64,000 nucleotides of DNA from Magnetococcales bacterium. GTDB taxonomy: Bacteria > Pseudomonadota > Magnetococcia > Magnetococcales > Magnetaquicoccaceae. The stretch lies in the NCBI GenBank assembly GCA_015231375.1, contig JADGBT010000004.1, positions 86,463 to 150,462 of the forward strand. Direction: 5' to 3'. The notes beneath the pieces are model-generated. The model was not told where the DNA came from and ran no database searches. It saw nothing but the letters and a program-made list of their open reading frames with translations. Below, piece after piece: positions 1 to 7,261 of the stretch. A program made the position numbers and the translations under genes. Every line of letters begins with the position of its first letter. Position 1 is the first letter of the stretch.

Positions 1-1
1 A

Positions 2-739
2 TTCCTGCGGGGGGAAGAGGCGTCGCTGCTGGCCTTCGTGGACGGGGAACGGGTGATCCCTTTGGCAGGCGCCCAGGACCACAAGGCGATCCGGGATGGC
101 GATACCGGTCCCAACACCGGCGGCATGGGGGCCTACTCCCCGGCCCCGGCCTTGACCGACGCCCTGGTGAACCGGGCGGTGGAGGAAATCATCCTGCCCA
201 CGGTGCGGGCCATGGCCGCCGAGGGCTATCCCTACCGGGGGATCCTCTACGCGGGCCTGATGATCGACGGGGACGACCTGCAAACCCTGGAATACAACGT
301 GCGCTTCGGCGACCCGGAGTGTCAGCCGCTGCTGATGCGCATGCGTTCGGACATCGTGCCCTTCCTGATGGCGTGCGCCACCGGATCCCTGGCCGGCATG
401 GCCATCGACTGGGATCCCCGCGCCGCCTTGTGCGTGGTCATGGCGGCGGACGGCTATCCGGGCCACTATCCCAAAGGCGATGCGATCCTGGGACTGGATC
501 AGGCCGCCGGGTTGGCTGGCGCCTCCGCCGACAGCATGGTCTTTCACGCCGGCACCCGCCTGGACAACAACCAGGTGGTCACCGCCGGAGGACGGGTGCT
601 GGGGGTCACGGCCCTGGGACAAGGCGTGGCCGAGGCCCAACGCCGGGCCTATGAGGTGGTGCGGAGAATCTCCTGGAAAGGGGTGCAGTTCCGCAATGAC
701 ATTGGCTATCGGGCCGTGGCCCGGGAACAGCAAGCGTGA
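2..739 (+). CDS. purD: Phosphoribosylamine-glycine ligase (GARS), 5'-truncated
   Basis: GARS joins phosphoribosylamine and glycine with ATP in de novo purine synthesis. The gene enters from the left edge: the frame is open from base 2 and reads FLRGEEASLLAFVDGERVIP, the ATP-grasp region of PurD. The conserved YNVRFGDPECQP block (about residue 100) supplies metal/ATP ligands of the family, and the C-terminal ATP-grasp extension follows. About 245 of roughly 425 residues are visible. purE starts 16 bp after the stop, so the two purine genes form one transcription unit. The start codon and substrate domain lie outside the window. Confidence 0.96.
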   Translation, partial: FLRGEEASLLAFVDGERVIPLAGAQDHKAIRDGDTGPNTGGMGAYSPAPALTDALVNRAVEEIILPTVRAMAAEGYPYRGILYAGLMIDGDDLQTLEYNVRFGDPECQPLLMRMRSDIVPFLMACATGSLAGMAIDWDPRAALCVVMAADGYPGHYPKGDAILGLDQAAGLAGASADSMVFHAGTRLDNNQVVTAGGRVLGVTALGQGVAEAQRRAYEVVRRISWKGVQFRNDIGYRAVAREQQA

Positions 740-755
740 GGGCAACACAAAAAAC

Positions 756-1280
756 ATGAACGCAGCGACTACCCCCCTGGTGGGCATTCTGATGGGGTCC
801 GACTCGGACTGGGAGGTGATGAAGGAGGCGGGCAAGGTGCTGCGCGACTTCGGCATTCCGTTTGAAATGAGCGTCACCTCCGCCCACCGCACCCCGGAAC
901 GCACCCACGACTACGCCCATTCCGCCTCTCAACGGGGGGTGCGGGTGTTGATCGTCGGGGCCGGAGCCGCCGCCCATCTGGCCGGGGTGGTGGCCTCCAT
1001 CACCGATCTGCCGGTGATCGGCGTGCCCCTGTCGGCCACGGAACTGCAAGGCATGGACGCACTGCTGGCCACGGTGCAGATGCCCGGAGGCATCCCGGTG
1101 GCCACCATGGCCATCGGCAAGGCCGGCGCCAAAAACGCGGCCCTGCTGGCGGCGCGGATTCTGGCCCTCTCCGATCCGGTTCTGGCGGAACGCTATCAGG
1201 CTTTCAAAAATCAAATGGCCGCCGAAGTGACCGCCAAACACGACGCCTTGCAAAACCGCCTGAAGGAAATCCATTATTGA
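756..1280 (+). CDS. purE: N5-carboxyaminoimidazole ribonucleotide mutase
   Basis: PurE moves the carboxylate of N5-CAIR to C4 of the imidazole in purine synthesis. The 174-residue product has the class I signatures: MGSDSD near residue 13, SAHRTPER near 40, [14 protein letters not shown] near 70 and [15 protein letters not shown] near 105. HLAGV replaces the commoner HLPGM. ATG 756 is the first Met that leaves the family domain intact; a GUGAGGG stretch about 15 bases upstream may serve as ribosome binding site. No purK follows. The TGA stop is built from the first bases of a palindromic repeat (1276-1325). Confidence 0.95.
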   Translation: MNAATTPLVGILMGSDSDWEVMKEAGKVLRDFGIPFEMSVTSAHRTPERTHDYAHSASQRGVRVLIVGAGAAAHLAGVVASITDLPVIGVPLSATELQGMDALLATVQMPGGIPVATMAIGKAGAKNAALLAARILALSDPVLAERYQAFKNQMAAEVTAKHDALQNRLKEIHY

Positions 1281-1325
1281 AAAAAAAGAGGGGGCCTGGG
1301 GGATTCATCCCCCAGGACTTTGACT
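1276..1325. repeat. Half-copy of the composite palindromic element (P1)
   Basis: ATTGAAAAAAAAGAG is followed by GGGGG and the perfect 10-bp inverted repeat CTGGGGGATTCATCCCCCAG with its flanking C and G. About 40 bases are identical to one arm of the element at 25387-25530, read on the opposite strand. Only one arm is present. It supplies the purE stop codon, so it may act as terminator or 3' stabiliser. The following 60 bases, up to the next start, are AT-rich and carry several short near-repeats of the type ACTTTCAAACATA. Confidence 0.75.
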
Positions 1326-1385
1326 TCCAAACATAGAACTTTCAAACATAAAACTTCCAATCTCATCACGCCATCAGGTCGCGCC

Positions 1386-1988
1386 ATGCTCGACGCCATC
1401 GCCGCCTTGCACCAAGGAGAGGTGATCGGTCTGCCCACCGAAACCCTGTTCGGTCTGGCAGCCGACCCTTGGCACCCGGAAGCCGTGGCCCGTCTGACCC
1501 GCCTGAAGGCCCGCCCCACGGACAAGGGCTTCATCCTGCTGGTGGCCAGACAAGAGGATCTGGATTCCCTGGTGGCCCCCCCCTCCCCGTTGGCGCGTTC
1601 CCTCATGGCCCGATTCTGGCCCGGCCCCCTGACCCTGGTGCTGCCGGCGCGTCCCGGTCTGCCCGACCCCATCACCGGAGGCAGTGGATCTGTGGCGGTG
1701 CGTCACTCGCCGGCCCCGGTGGTGCAAGAACTGCTCGCCCTGTGGCGTGGTCCCCTCATCTCCACCAGCGCCAACCGCGCCGGAGAGCCTCCCCCGGCCA
1801 CCTCCCAAGAGGTGCGGGAGATCTGGCGTTCCGAGGGGATGCGAGTCCTCGACGGCGCCATCCGCCCCGACGCCCTCCCTTCCACCCTGCTCAAAATCAC
1901 CGCAAACCGGGCCACGCTGTTGCGCCACGGCGCCATCCCGCTGGAACAACTGCGCCCCTGGATTCCCGACCTGGAGGAGGCGGGATGA
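1386..1988 (+). CDS. Sua5/YciO/YrdC family protein (threonylcarbamoyl-AMP synthase type)
   Basis: The family makes threonylcarbamoyl-AMP from threonine, bicarbonate and ATP for t6A modification of ANN-decoding tRNAs; YciO branches may act otherwise. Visible motifs from ATG 1386 (200 residues): GLPTETLFGLAAD (substrate pocket), KARPTDKGFILLVA (family KxR..K motif) and the C-terminal STSANRAGEPP. The length equals a stand-alone TsaC/YrdC domain, without the Sua5 C-terminal domain. An upstream in-frame ATG at 1320 would add 22 residues encoded by repeat-derived AT-rich DNA, so I prefer 1386. The stop overlaps the next ATG (ATGA), implying coupled translation with the HEPN-MNT pair. Confidence 0.88.
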   Translation: MLDAIAALHQGEVIGLPTETLFGLAADPWHPEAVARLTRLKARPTDKGFILLVARQEDLDSLVAPPSPLARSLMARFWPGPLTLVLPARPGLPDPITGGSGSVAVRHSPAPVVQELLALWRGPLISTSANRAGEPPPATSQEVREIWRSEGMRVLDGAIRPDALPSTLLKITANRATLLRHGAIPLEQLRPWIPDLEEAG

Positions 1989-2143
1989 TCGACTATGAAA
2001 AATTCCGCCTCGCGCTGACCCATCTGGAAAGACAGCTCGATTACAGTGATACCAAGGCCCAACACGCCCTCACCCTGACCGAACCGTTCCTGCGGGATGC
2101 CATCCGGCTTTACCAGACCCTAAGCAGACAAACCTGGAGATGA
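1985..2143 (+). CDS. Short HEPN-like protein (nucleotidyltransferase substrate-binding), apparently truncated
   Basis: A 52-residue product starting MIDYEKFRLALTHLERQLDY, which resembles the first helix of HI0074-type HEPN proteins that pair with MNT nucleotidyltransferases. Family members are about 130-140 residues. This one stops after helix two and lacks the usual RFE-x-W helix and the Rx4-6H catalytic motif. It overlaps its upstream and downstream neighbours by ATGA at both ends, the arrangement of a genuine operon gene. It is either a decayed HEPN protein or a minimal MNT partner. Identification rests on the N-terminus and the context. Confidence 0.55.
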   Translation: MIDYEKFRLALTHLERQLDYSDTKAQHALTLTEPFLRDAIRLYQTLSRQTWR

Positions 2144-2481
2144 CCACCAGCACCGCACCCCGCCTGGATCTGACCCACGACCAGCGCACCTTGCTGTTGA
2201 GTCTGCTGGCGCAGCATCTGCCCGGCGTCGAGGTCTGGGCCCACGGCTCCCGGGTCCAGAACCGAGCCCGACCCCACTCCGATCTGGATTTGATCCTCTT
2301 TGCCCAGCCGGAACAATACGATGCCGTCTCCCGCCTGATCGAAGCCTGCGAGGAGAGCCAACTGCCCTTTCGCGTCGATGCTTTGATCTGGGACCACCTG
2401 CCCCCGCGCTTCCACCCGCCGATTCTGGCCCGACACGTCATCCTGCAACCCGGCGCCTCTCCCACACCGAAAAATCTGTAA
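2140..2481 (+). CDS. MNT-type nucleotidyltransferase (minimal nucleotidyltransferase)
   Basis: A 113-residue protein of the polymerase-beta superfamily. The hallmark GSRVQNRARPHSDLDLIL (near residues 34-52) gives the helix-turn GS motif and the first two metal-binding Asp residues; FRVDALIWD near residue 80 supplies the third acidic position. Stand-alone MNT proteins commonly pair with HEPN proteins as toxin-antitoxin modules, where MNT adenylylates the HEPN toxin. Here the upstream partner is only 52 residues, so activity as a TA module is doubtful. Translation is coupled to that gene through ATGA. Confidence 0.85.
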   Translation: MTTSTAPRLDLTHDQRTLLLSLLAQHLPGVEVWAHGSRVQNRARPHSDLDLILFAQPEQYDAVSRLIEACEESQLPFRVDALIWDHLPPRFHPPILARHVILQPGASPTPKNL

Positions 2482-2601
2482 AACAAACTTTAAAAACATT
2501 GAATTCCTGTCGTCCCACATGGCACATTATCCGCAGATTGGATCACAGGCGCACAGTCGGTGCCGGTTTTTCAAGAACGACCATCAGCCCACGGGGATCA
2601 C

Positions 2602-4446
2602 ATGTCGATTCCGCAGACTTCATCTCGCATCCTGCCACCCCGTGAACCCGACACACCGGCGCTGGAACACGCCATCTTAGTCGCCGATCATGTCTGGTGG
2701 GTGGGCCATCATTTTGACGATGATCCCTTCCAATGCCATCCCTATCTGATCGAGCATGGGGATCAATCGGTGCTGCTGGATCCCGGCTCGGTACTCACCT
2801 TTCCGACCACGTTGCGAAAGATCCAGGAGGTGGTGCCCCTCTCCGCGATCCGCTACATCATCTGTCACCATCAGGATCCGGACATCACCGGCATTCTGCC
2901 CCATCTCGACACCCTGATCACCCGCGACGACGCGGTGATTCTCAGCCACTGGCGCGCCAACGCCCTGATCAAACACCTCGGACTCCAACACCTGCCCCTG
3001 GTGTGCGTGGAGGAGATGGGCTGGCAACTGGATCTGGGGGGACGGCTGCTGCAATTCGTGTTCACCCCGTATCTGCACTTCAGCGGCGCGTTCTGCACCT
3101 TCGATCCGGCCACCGGCACCCTGTTTTCCAGCGATCTGTTCGGGGGATTGTCCAAGGATACCCCTTTGTTCGCCCAGGACGAACGGGCCTTCGAGGCGAT
3201 CCAGTTCTTTCACGAGCACTACATGCCCAGCCAGGAGATCCTGCGCCACGGCCTAGCCAACCTGGAAACCCTGCCCATCCGCCTGATCGCCCCCCAGCAC
3301 GGCTCCTTGATTCCCGAACATCTGGTCGCTTTTGTCTTCGACCGTCTCAAGAATCTGGATTGTGGCCTGTTTCTGCTCACCCGCACCAATTCCAACTTTC
3401 AGCGGCTGTCCAATCTCAACCGCATGCTGCGCGAGATGATGCAAACCCTGATGGTCCAGCGGGACTTCAGCGAAGTGGCCAATCGCATTCTGGAGCTGGC
3501 CAAACCCTTGATCCCGGTGATCGGACTGGAGTTCTACGCCCAGACGGAATCCGGGGATACCCTGTATCTGGCCCCGGAAAACAACTATCGAGGCACCCTG
3601 GTGGCCACGATTCCGGCCGAGTGTCGGGTTTTTCTGGGCATGTCGCGCCATCACTGGCAACAGGATCACGTCGGCCCCTATCTGGTGGCCCCCTATCCCG
3701 GCAGCTCCCTCGCGCCAAGCCGGGAACCCATCGAACAGGGATTGATCCTGCCTCTCTTTTCGCCCCAGAACGACCTGGTGCAGGCCGTGGTGCTGTTCCG
3801 GCTGGCGGAAAAACTGGTGATCGATGACGAAATGGCCAATATCCTCACCCAGTTGAGCATTCCCCTGGGGGTGGCCGTGGAGCGGGAGATCATCCTGCAC
3901 CTCATGGACCTGGAAAAGAAAAAAGCCTACGAACGTTCCATCCGGGATCCTTTGACCGGACTGTTCACCCGCTATTACATGCAAGAGGCGATGACCCGGC
4001 TCTGTCGCGTCCACGACCGGGATCCCCACGCCTCCATTGCCCTGCTGGCCTTCGACATCGACCATTTCAAGTCGGTCAACGACACCTATGGTCACGCCAT
4101 GGGGGATGTCACCTTGAAAAAGGTGGCCAACATCCTCATCGACAGCATCCGCAGTGTGGATGTGCCGGTGCGGCTGGGAGGAGAGGAGTTCGTGATCTTT
4201 CTCATCGGCGCCCCGGAACATGTTTGCCTCACGGTGGCGGAACGGATCCGGGTGCGGGTGTCGCAACTCATCTTCGAAGTCCCCATGCACGAACGCACCA
4301 TCACCATCAGTTGCGGCATCGCCTACCGCCACGCCGGCGAAGCCATCGCCCACACCATGGAACGGGCCGATCTGGCCTTGTATCAGGCCAAAACCACCGG
4401 ACGCAACAAAGTGGTGGTCCATGACAAGGCTGCCTTGTCATCATAA
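2602..4446 (+). CDS. Diguanylate cyclase with N-terminal metallo-beta-lactamase-type (diiron ODP-like) sensor
   Basis: A 614-residue cytoplasmic signalling protein. Residues ~25-250 are a metallo-beta-lactamase fold resembling the oxygen-binding diiron/flavodiiron family: CHHQDPDITG, TPYLHFSGAF, SSDLFGG and APQHGSLIP supply the metal ligand blocks. Residues ~285-430 look GAF-like. Residues ~445-605 form a GGDEF domain with RDPLTGL, FDIDHFKSVND and an intact GGEEF at 526-530. RSVD nine residues before GGEEF matches the inhibitory c-di-GMP I-site RxxD. It should make c-di-GMP from two GTP, probably gated by O2, NO or redox state. ATG 2602 has GGGGA upstream; a GTG at 2560 would add 14 residues. 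A tandem duplication covers the stop. Confidence 0.9.
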   Translation: MSIPQTSSRILPPREPDTPALEHAILVADHVWWVGHHFDDDPFQCHPYLIEHGDQSVLLDPGSVLTFPTTLRKIQEVVPLSAIRYIICHHQDPDITGILPHLDTLITRDDAVILSHWRANALIKHLGLQHLPLVCVEEMGWQLDLGGRLLQFVFTPYLHFSGAFCTFDPATGTLFSSDLFGGLSKDTPLFAQDERAFEAIQFFHEHYMPSQEILRHGLANLETLPIRLIAPQHGSLIPEHLVAFVFDRLKNLDCGLFLLTRTNSNFQRLSNLNRMLREMMQTLMVQRDFSEVANRILELAKPLIPVIGLEFYAQTESGDTLYLAPENNYRGTLVATIPAECRVFLGMSRHHWQQDHVGPYLVAPYPGSSLAPSREPIEQGLILPLFSPQNDLVQAVVLFRLAEKLVIDDEMANILTQLSIPLGVAVEREIILHLMDLEKKKAYERSIRDPLTGLFTRYYMQEAMTRLCRVHDRDPHASIALLAFDIDHFKSVNDTYGHAMGDVTLKKVANILIDSIRSVDVPVRLGGEEFVIFLIGAPEHVCLTVAERIRVRVSQLIFEVPMHERTITISCGIAYRHAGEAIAHTMERADLALYQAKTTGRNKVVVHDKAALSS

Positions 4447-4481
4447 AGTGGTGGTCCACGACAATGCCGCCTTGTCATCAT
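4408..4481. repeat. Tandem duplication of 37 bp across the stop of the diguanylate cyclase gene
   Basis: AAAGTGGTGGTCCATGACAA begins at 4408 and recurs with few changes at 4445, each unit ending CTTGTCATCAT. The stop codon sits at the unit junction. The first copy contains a perfect inverted repeat, GACAAGGC-T-GCCTTGTC; in the second the left arm reads GACAATGC, weakening the stem. Confidence 0.85.
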
Positions 4482-4538
4482 GCATCACAGACGGCATCAT
4501 GACCACACTGTGGGGGGCCGCTTTGAGACCGTGACACG

Positions 4539-4561
4539 CCAGGGAGGCTCCCCCCTGGTTT
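4539..4561 (+). terminator. Possible terminator after the diguanylate cyclase gene
   Basis: CCAGGG-aggctccc-CCCTGG followed by TTTG forms a six-pair GC stem with a short T run, about 95 bases after the stop and before the next gene. The T run is weak. Confidence 0.35.
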
Positions 4562-4632
4562 GACCCAACACACGCCACTCCCTTCGCCAACGGGACACCA
4601 CACGCCACCTCTCGCCTTGAAAGAGCCCGGCC

Positions 4633-5559
4633 ATGTTGCAAAAACTGCGCAAGCTGTTCCGTTCCCAAGCCGCCACCCCACGCGCCAACGCAGCCCTGGA
4701 GCAGGCGATCGCCCTGCTCCAAGAGCGGACGCAACGGCAGGAGTCCTTTCAACCCCGCATCATCCAGTTGGAGACCCGCTCCCGCTGCACCGGCCACTGC
4801 TCTTTTTGTCTGGCGTCGGTGGGTCGGGATCCCCGACCGGATCTGCTGATGAGCGAAACCCTGTTCGACAAGATCCTGGGGGAACTGGTCCAATGGAAGT
4901 TTGTCAACCGTCTCTCCTTGTACAACAACAACGAACCCCTCATGGACAAACGCATCACGGACTGGCTGCGCCGGGCGAGAAAGGCGCTGCCTTTGGCCTA
5001 TCTGGAGCTGAAATCCAACGGCACCATTCTCTCCATGGACAAGATCATCGACCTGTTCGACGCCGGTCTGGACATGCTCTACATCAACGATTACCGGGAC
5101 GCCGAAGCCTTCGCCAAAGGGGAACACCGTCCCAATGTGGCCCGCATCCTGAAAGAACTGGAAGCCAGCCGCCGCTTCAAGGGTCACTTTGAGCGCAACC
5201 ACCATTTCCGGCGGGTGATCGTCTCCTTGCGCAAGCAGGAAGAACACCTCAACACCCGGGCCGGCAGCTCTCCCAACCGGGATCCCCTGCCCGCTCCCTT
5301 GAATCTGCCCTGTCTGCGCCCCTTTGAACAACTGGCCATCAATCCCGCCGGACTGGTGACCCTGTGTTGCGACGACCTGCTGTTCCAGGAGCCTCTGGGA
5401 GACCTGAACCAGCAAACCCTGCCGGAAATCTGGCTTTCCAGCCCCTACGACCGGTTGCGCCTGGCCCTGCTGGAGGGCCAACGGGGCGTAAGGTCCACTT
5501 GCTCGCAATGCGATTATCGGGGATACTCCCATGAAATGCTGGCGGAATTGGGTGTCTGA
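4633..5559 (+). CDS. Radical SAM protein with SPASM-type C-terminus
   Basis: A 308-residue radical SAM enzyme. CTGHCSFC (C52, C56, C59) binds the [4Fe-4S] cluster that cleaves S-adenosylmethionine. LYNNNEP near residue 97 and ELKSNGT near 125 fit strands of the partial TIM barrel. The C-terminus has C227, CC at 245-246 and CSQC at 290-293, in the order of SPASM/twitch auxiliary clusters (INPAGLVTLCCDD, then GDL...IW, then C..C). Such proteins modify peptides, cofactors or sugars; the substrate is not visible here. It is followed 36 bp later by a second radical SAM gene, probably in the same unit. Confidence 0.85.
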   Translation: MLQKLRKLFRSQAATPRANAALEQAIALLQERTQRQESFQPRIIQLETRSRCTGHCSFCLASVGRDPRPDLLMSETLFDKILGELVQWKFVNRLSLYNNNEPLMDKRITDWLRRARKALPLAYLELKSNGTILSMDKIIDLFDAGLDMLYINDYRDAEAFAKGEHRPNVARILKELEASRRFKGHFERNHHFRRVIVSLRKQEEHLNTRAGSSPNRDPLPAPLNLPCLRPFEQLAINPAGLVTLCCDDLLFQEPLGDLNQQTLPEIWLSSPYDRLRLALLEGQRGVRSTCSQCDYRGYSHEMLAELGV

Positions 5560-5595
5560 CCTCAAGCCTTCCCTCCTGCGACGGAGAACATAACC

Positions 5596-7176
5596 ATGGA
5601 TATACTGCTGCTCAATCCCGAATACCGCACCCGCAACAACTATCCCTGGGGCATTCTCAATGTGGCCAGCCACCTCAAACGGGTGGAAGGGTGCGACGTG
5701 CGGCTGATCGACGCCTCCCTGGACGGCGCCGCTGCGGCCATGCGTCAGACGCTGGCCCTGCTGCCCCGGGTGGATGTGGTGGGGGTGGGGGCGATGTCCA
5801 TCGATACCCCGTGGCTGAAAACCGTGGTGGATACGATCAAGGCGGAAAAGCCCTCCTGCCATGTGGTGGTGGGTGGTCCCCATGCCATGCTCTGTCCGGA
5901 ACAGACCTGCGCCTATCCCAACATCGATTCCGTGGTCTACGGCGAAGGGGAGAACGCCACCGCCGCCTTGCTGCGGGAATTGTCCAGCGAACGCACCGAC
6001 CTGCTGCGGGTGCCCGGTCTGATCCACAAAAGAAACGGCGAACTGATCCGCAATCCGGCCGCGCCACCCGCCGGATTCTGCGATACCGCCTATGAACTCC
6101 TGGACGCACGCATCCAGGAGACCTTTTCCGAATACATCCAGGTGTTCGCCGGTCGCGGCTGTTCCTACAAGTGTTCCTTCTGCTTCAACTCCATCTGCGG
6201 CCTGAAAAAAGAAGAACGCCCCATGCCCGAGATCATGGAGGAGATCCGCGTCCTGAAACAGACCTACGGCATCAAGACCCTCTATTTCCGGGACGAAAAC
6301 TTCTTCTCCGACAAAAAACGCGTGCTGGAAATGATCCGACTGTATCGGGAGGGGGGATTCGATTTCCGCTGGCGGGCGCTGTGCCGCGCCAACTACTTTC
6401 ACAAGAACTATATCGGCGAACCGCTGTTGCGGGAACTGGCGGGAATCGGCTGCGAATGTCTCAAGTTCGGTTTTGAATCGGGTTCCGAACGGATGCTCAA
6501 GGCCATCAAGAAAGGCATCAAGCTGCAAAGCATCCACACCACCATCCAGGCGTTCACCCGTGTGCCGGAAGTCTCGCTGGTGACCAACTTCCTGATCGGC
6601 ATGCCTGGCGAAACCCTCGAAGACTACAAACAGACCCTGGCCATGGTGGAATGGATCTACGACGTGCTGCCCTCGGCGGAAATCGTCGGCCCCCACTACT
6701 ATCGCATCTATCCGGGGGGAGAGCTGTACAACCAGATCGTCCAGATGGGCTACGCCTCCCCCGACAGTCTGGAAGGATGGGTGGCCCGCTACGAAGACCC
6801 GGACAACCGGGGACTGGCGGAAGGGTTCGCGGATTTAGGGTTGAACTATCCCTGGATCGATCCAAGGTACCTGGACATCGCCCAGAACGCCCACTACCTA
6901 GCCAAACTGGCCAACAAACGCCAGTGGCGGGAATGGCCCCTCTACAAGCGCATCCTGATGTGGCCGTTTTATTTCTCATCCCGCATGCGCATGCGTCATG
7001 GATGGTTCAAAGGGCTGATGTGGGAAATCACCCTGGCCCGCAAGCTTGAAAAATTCTCCATCTGGACCCTGCTGGCCGACAATGCCCTCTACGCCCGCCT
7101 GCAAGGAGCCGGATGGTATCAAGGCCTCAAGAAAACCAGCGGATTTCGTTACATGGTCAGCCGGGTGTTTCAGTGA
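5596..7176 (+). CDS. B12-binding-type radical SAM protein (BchE/HpnJ-like architecture)
   Basis: A 526-residue protein. Residues 1-130 resemble a cobalamin-binding Rossmann domain (MDILLLNPEYRTRNN, VGVGAMSIDTPW, VVVGGPHAML, VYGEGE). The radical SAM core follows with GRGCSYKCSFC (C189, C193, C196), then DENFFSD, CLKFGFESGSERML and the NFLIGMPGET loop. Relatives are methyltransferases, ring cyclases or hopanoid enzymes such as HpnJ/HpnP; the reaction cannot be read from sequence. GGAG lies ten bases before ATG 5596. Pairing with the SPASM protein suggests a two-step radical modification. A strong hairpin follows. Confidence 0.83.
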   Translation: MDILLLNPEYRTRNNYPWGILNVASHLKRVEGCDVRLIDASLDGAAAAMRQTLALLPRVDVVGVGAMSIDTPWLKTVVDTIKAEKPSCHVVVGGPHAMLCPEQTCAYPNIDSVVYGEGENATAALLRELSSERTDLLRVPGLIHKRNGELIRNPAAPPAGFCDTAYELLDARIQETFSEYIQVFAGRGCSYKCSFCFNSICGLKKEERPMPEIMEEIRVLKQTYGIKTLYFRDENFFSDKKRVLEMIRLYREGGFDFRWRALCRANYFHKNYIGEPLLRELAGIGCECLKFGFESGSERMLKAIKKGIKLQSIHTTIQAFTRVPEVSLVTNFLIGMPGETLEDYKQTLAMVEWIYDVLPSAEIVGPHYYRIYPGGELYNQIVQMGYASPDSLEGWVARYEDPDNRGLAEGFADLGLNYPWIDPRYLDIAQNAHYLAKLANKRQWREWPLYKRILMWPFYFSSRMRMRHGWFKGLMWEITLARKLEKFSIWTLLADNALYARLQGAGWYQGLKKTSGFRYMVSRVFQ

Positions 7177-7188
7177 GGGGAGGGGAAC

Positions 7189-7244
7189 AAAAAAAAACGC
7201 GCGCGCCAGATCCCCTGATCGGATCGTGGCGCGCGCGTTTTTTT
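7189..7244. terminator. Bidirectional rho-independent terminator
   Basis: A tract of A is followed by the inverted repeat ACGCGCGCGCCA / TGGCGCGCGCGT (7197-7208 and 7227-7238, 18-base loop) and then a run of T. Both strands give a GC stem plus a U tract. It separates the convergent radical SAM gene and glmS. Confidence 0.93.
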
Positions 7245-7261
7245 AAATCGCGGATCCTGCC

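Noticed and set aside
4441..6696. A 751-codon minus-strand frame
   Set aside because: It covers parts of both radical SAM genes in antisense and lacks any motif.
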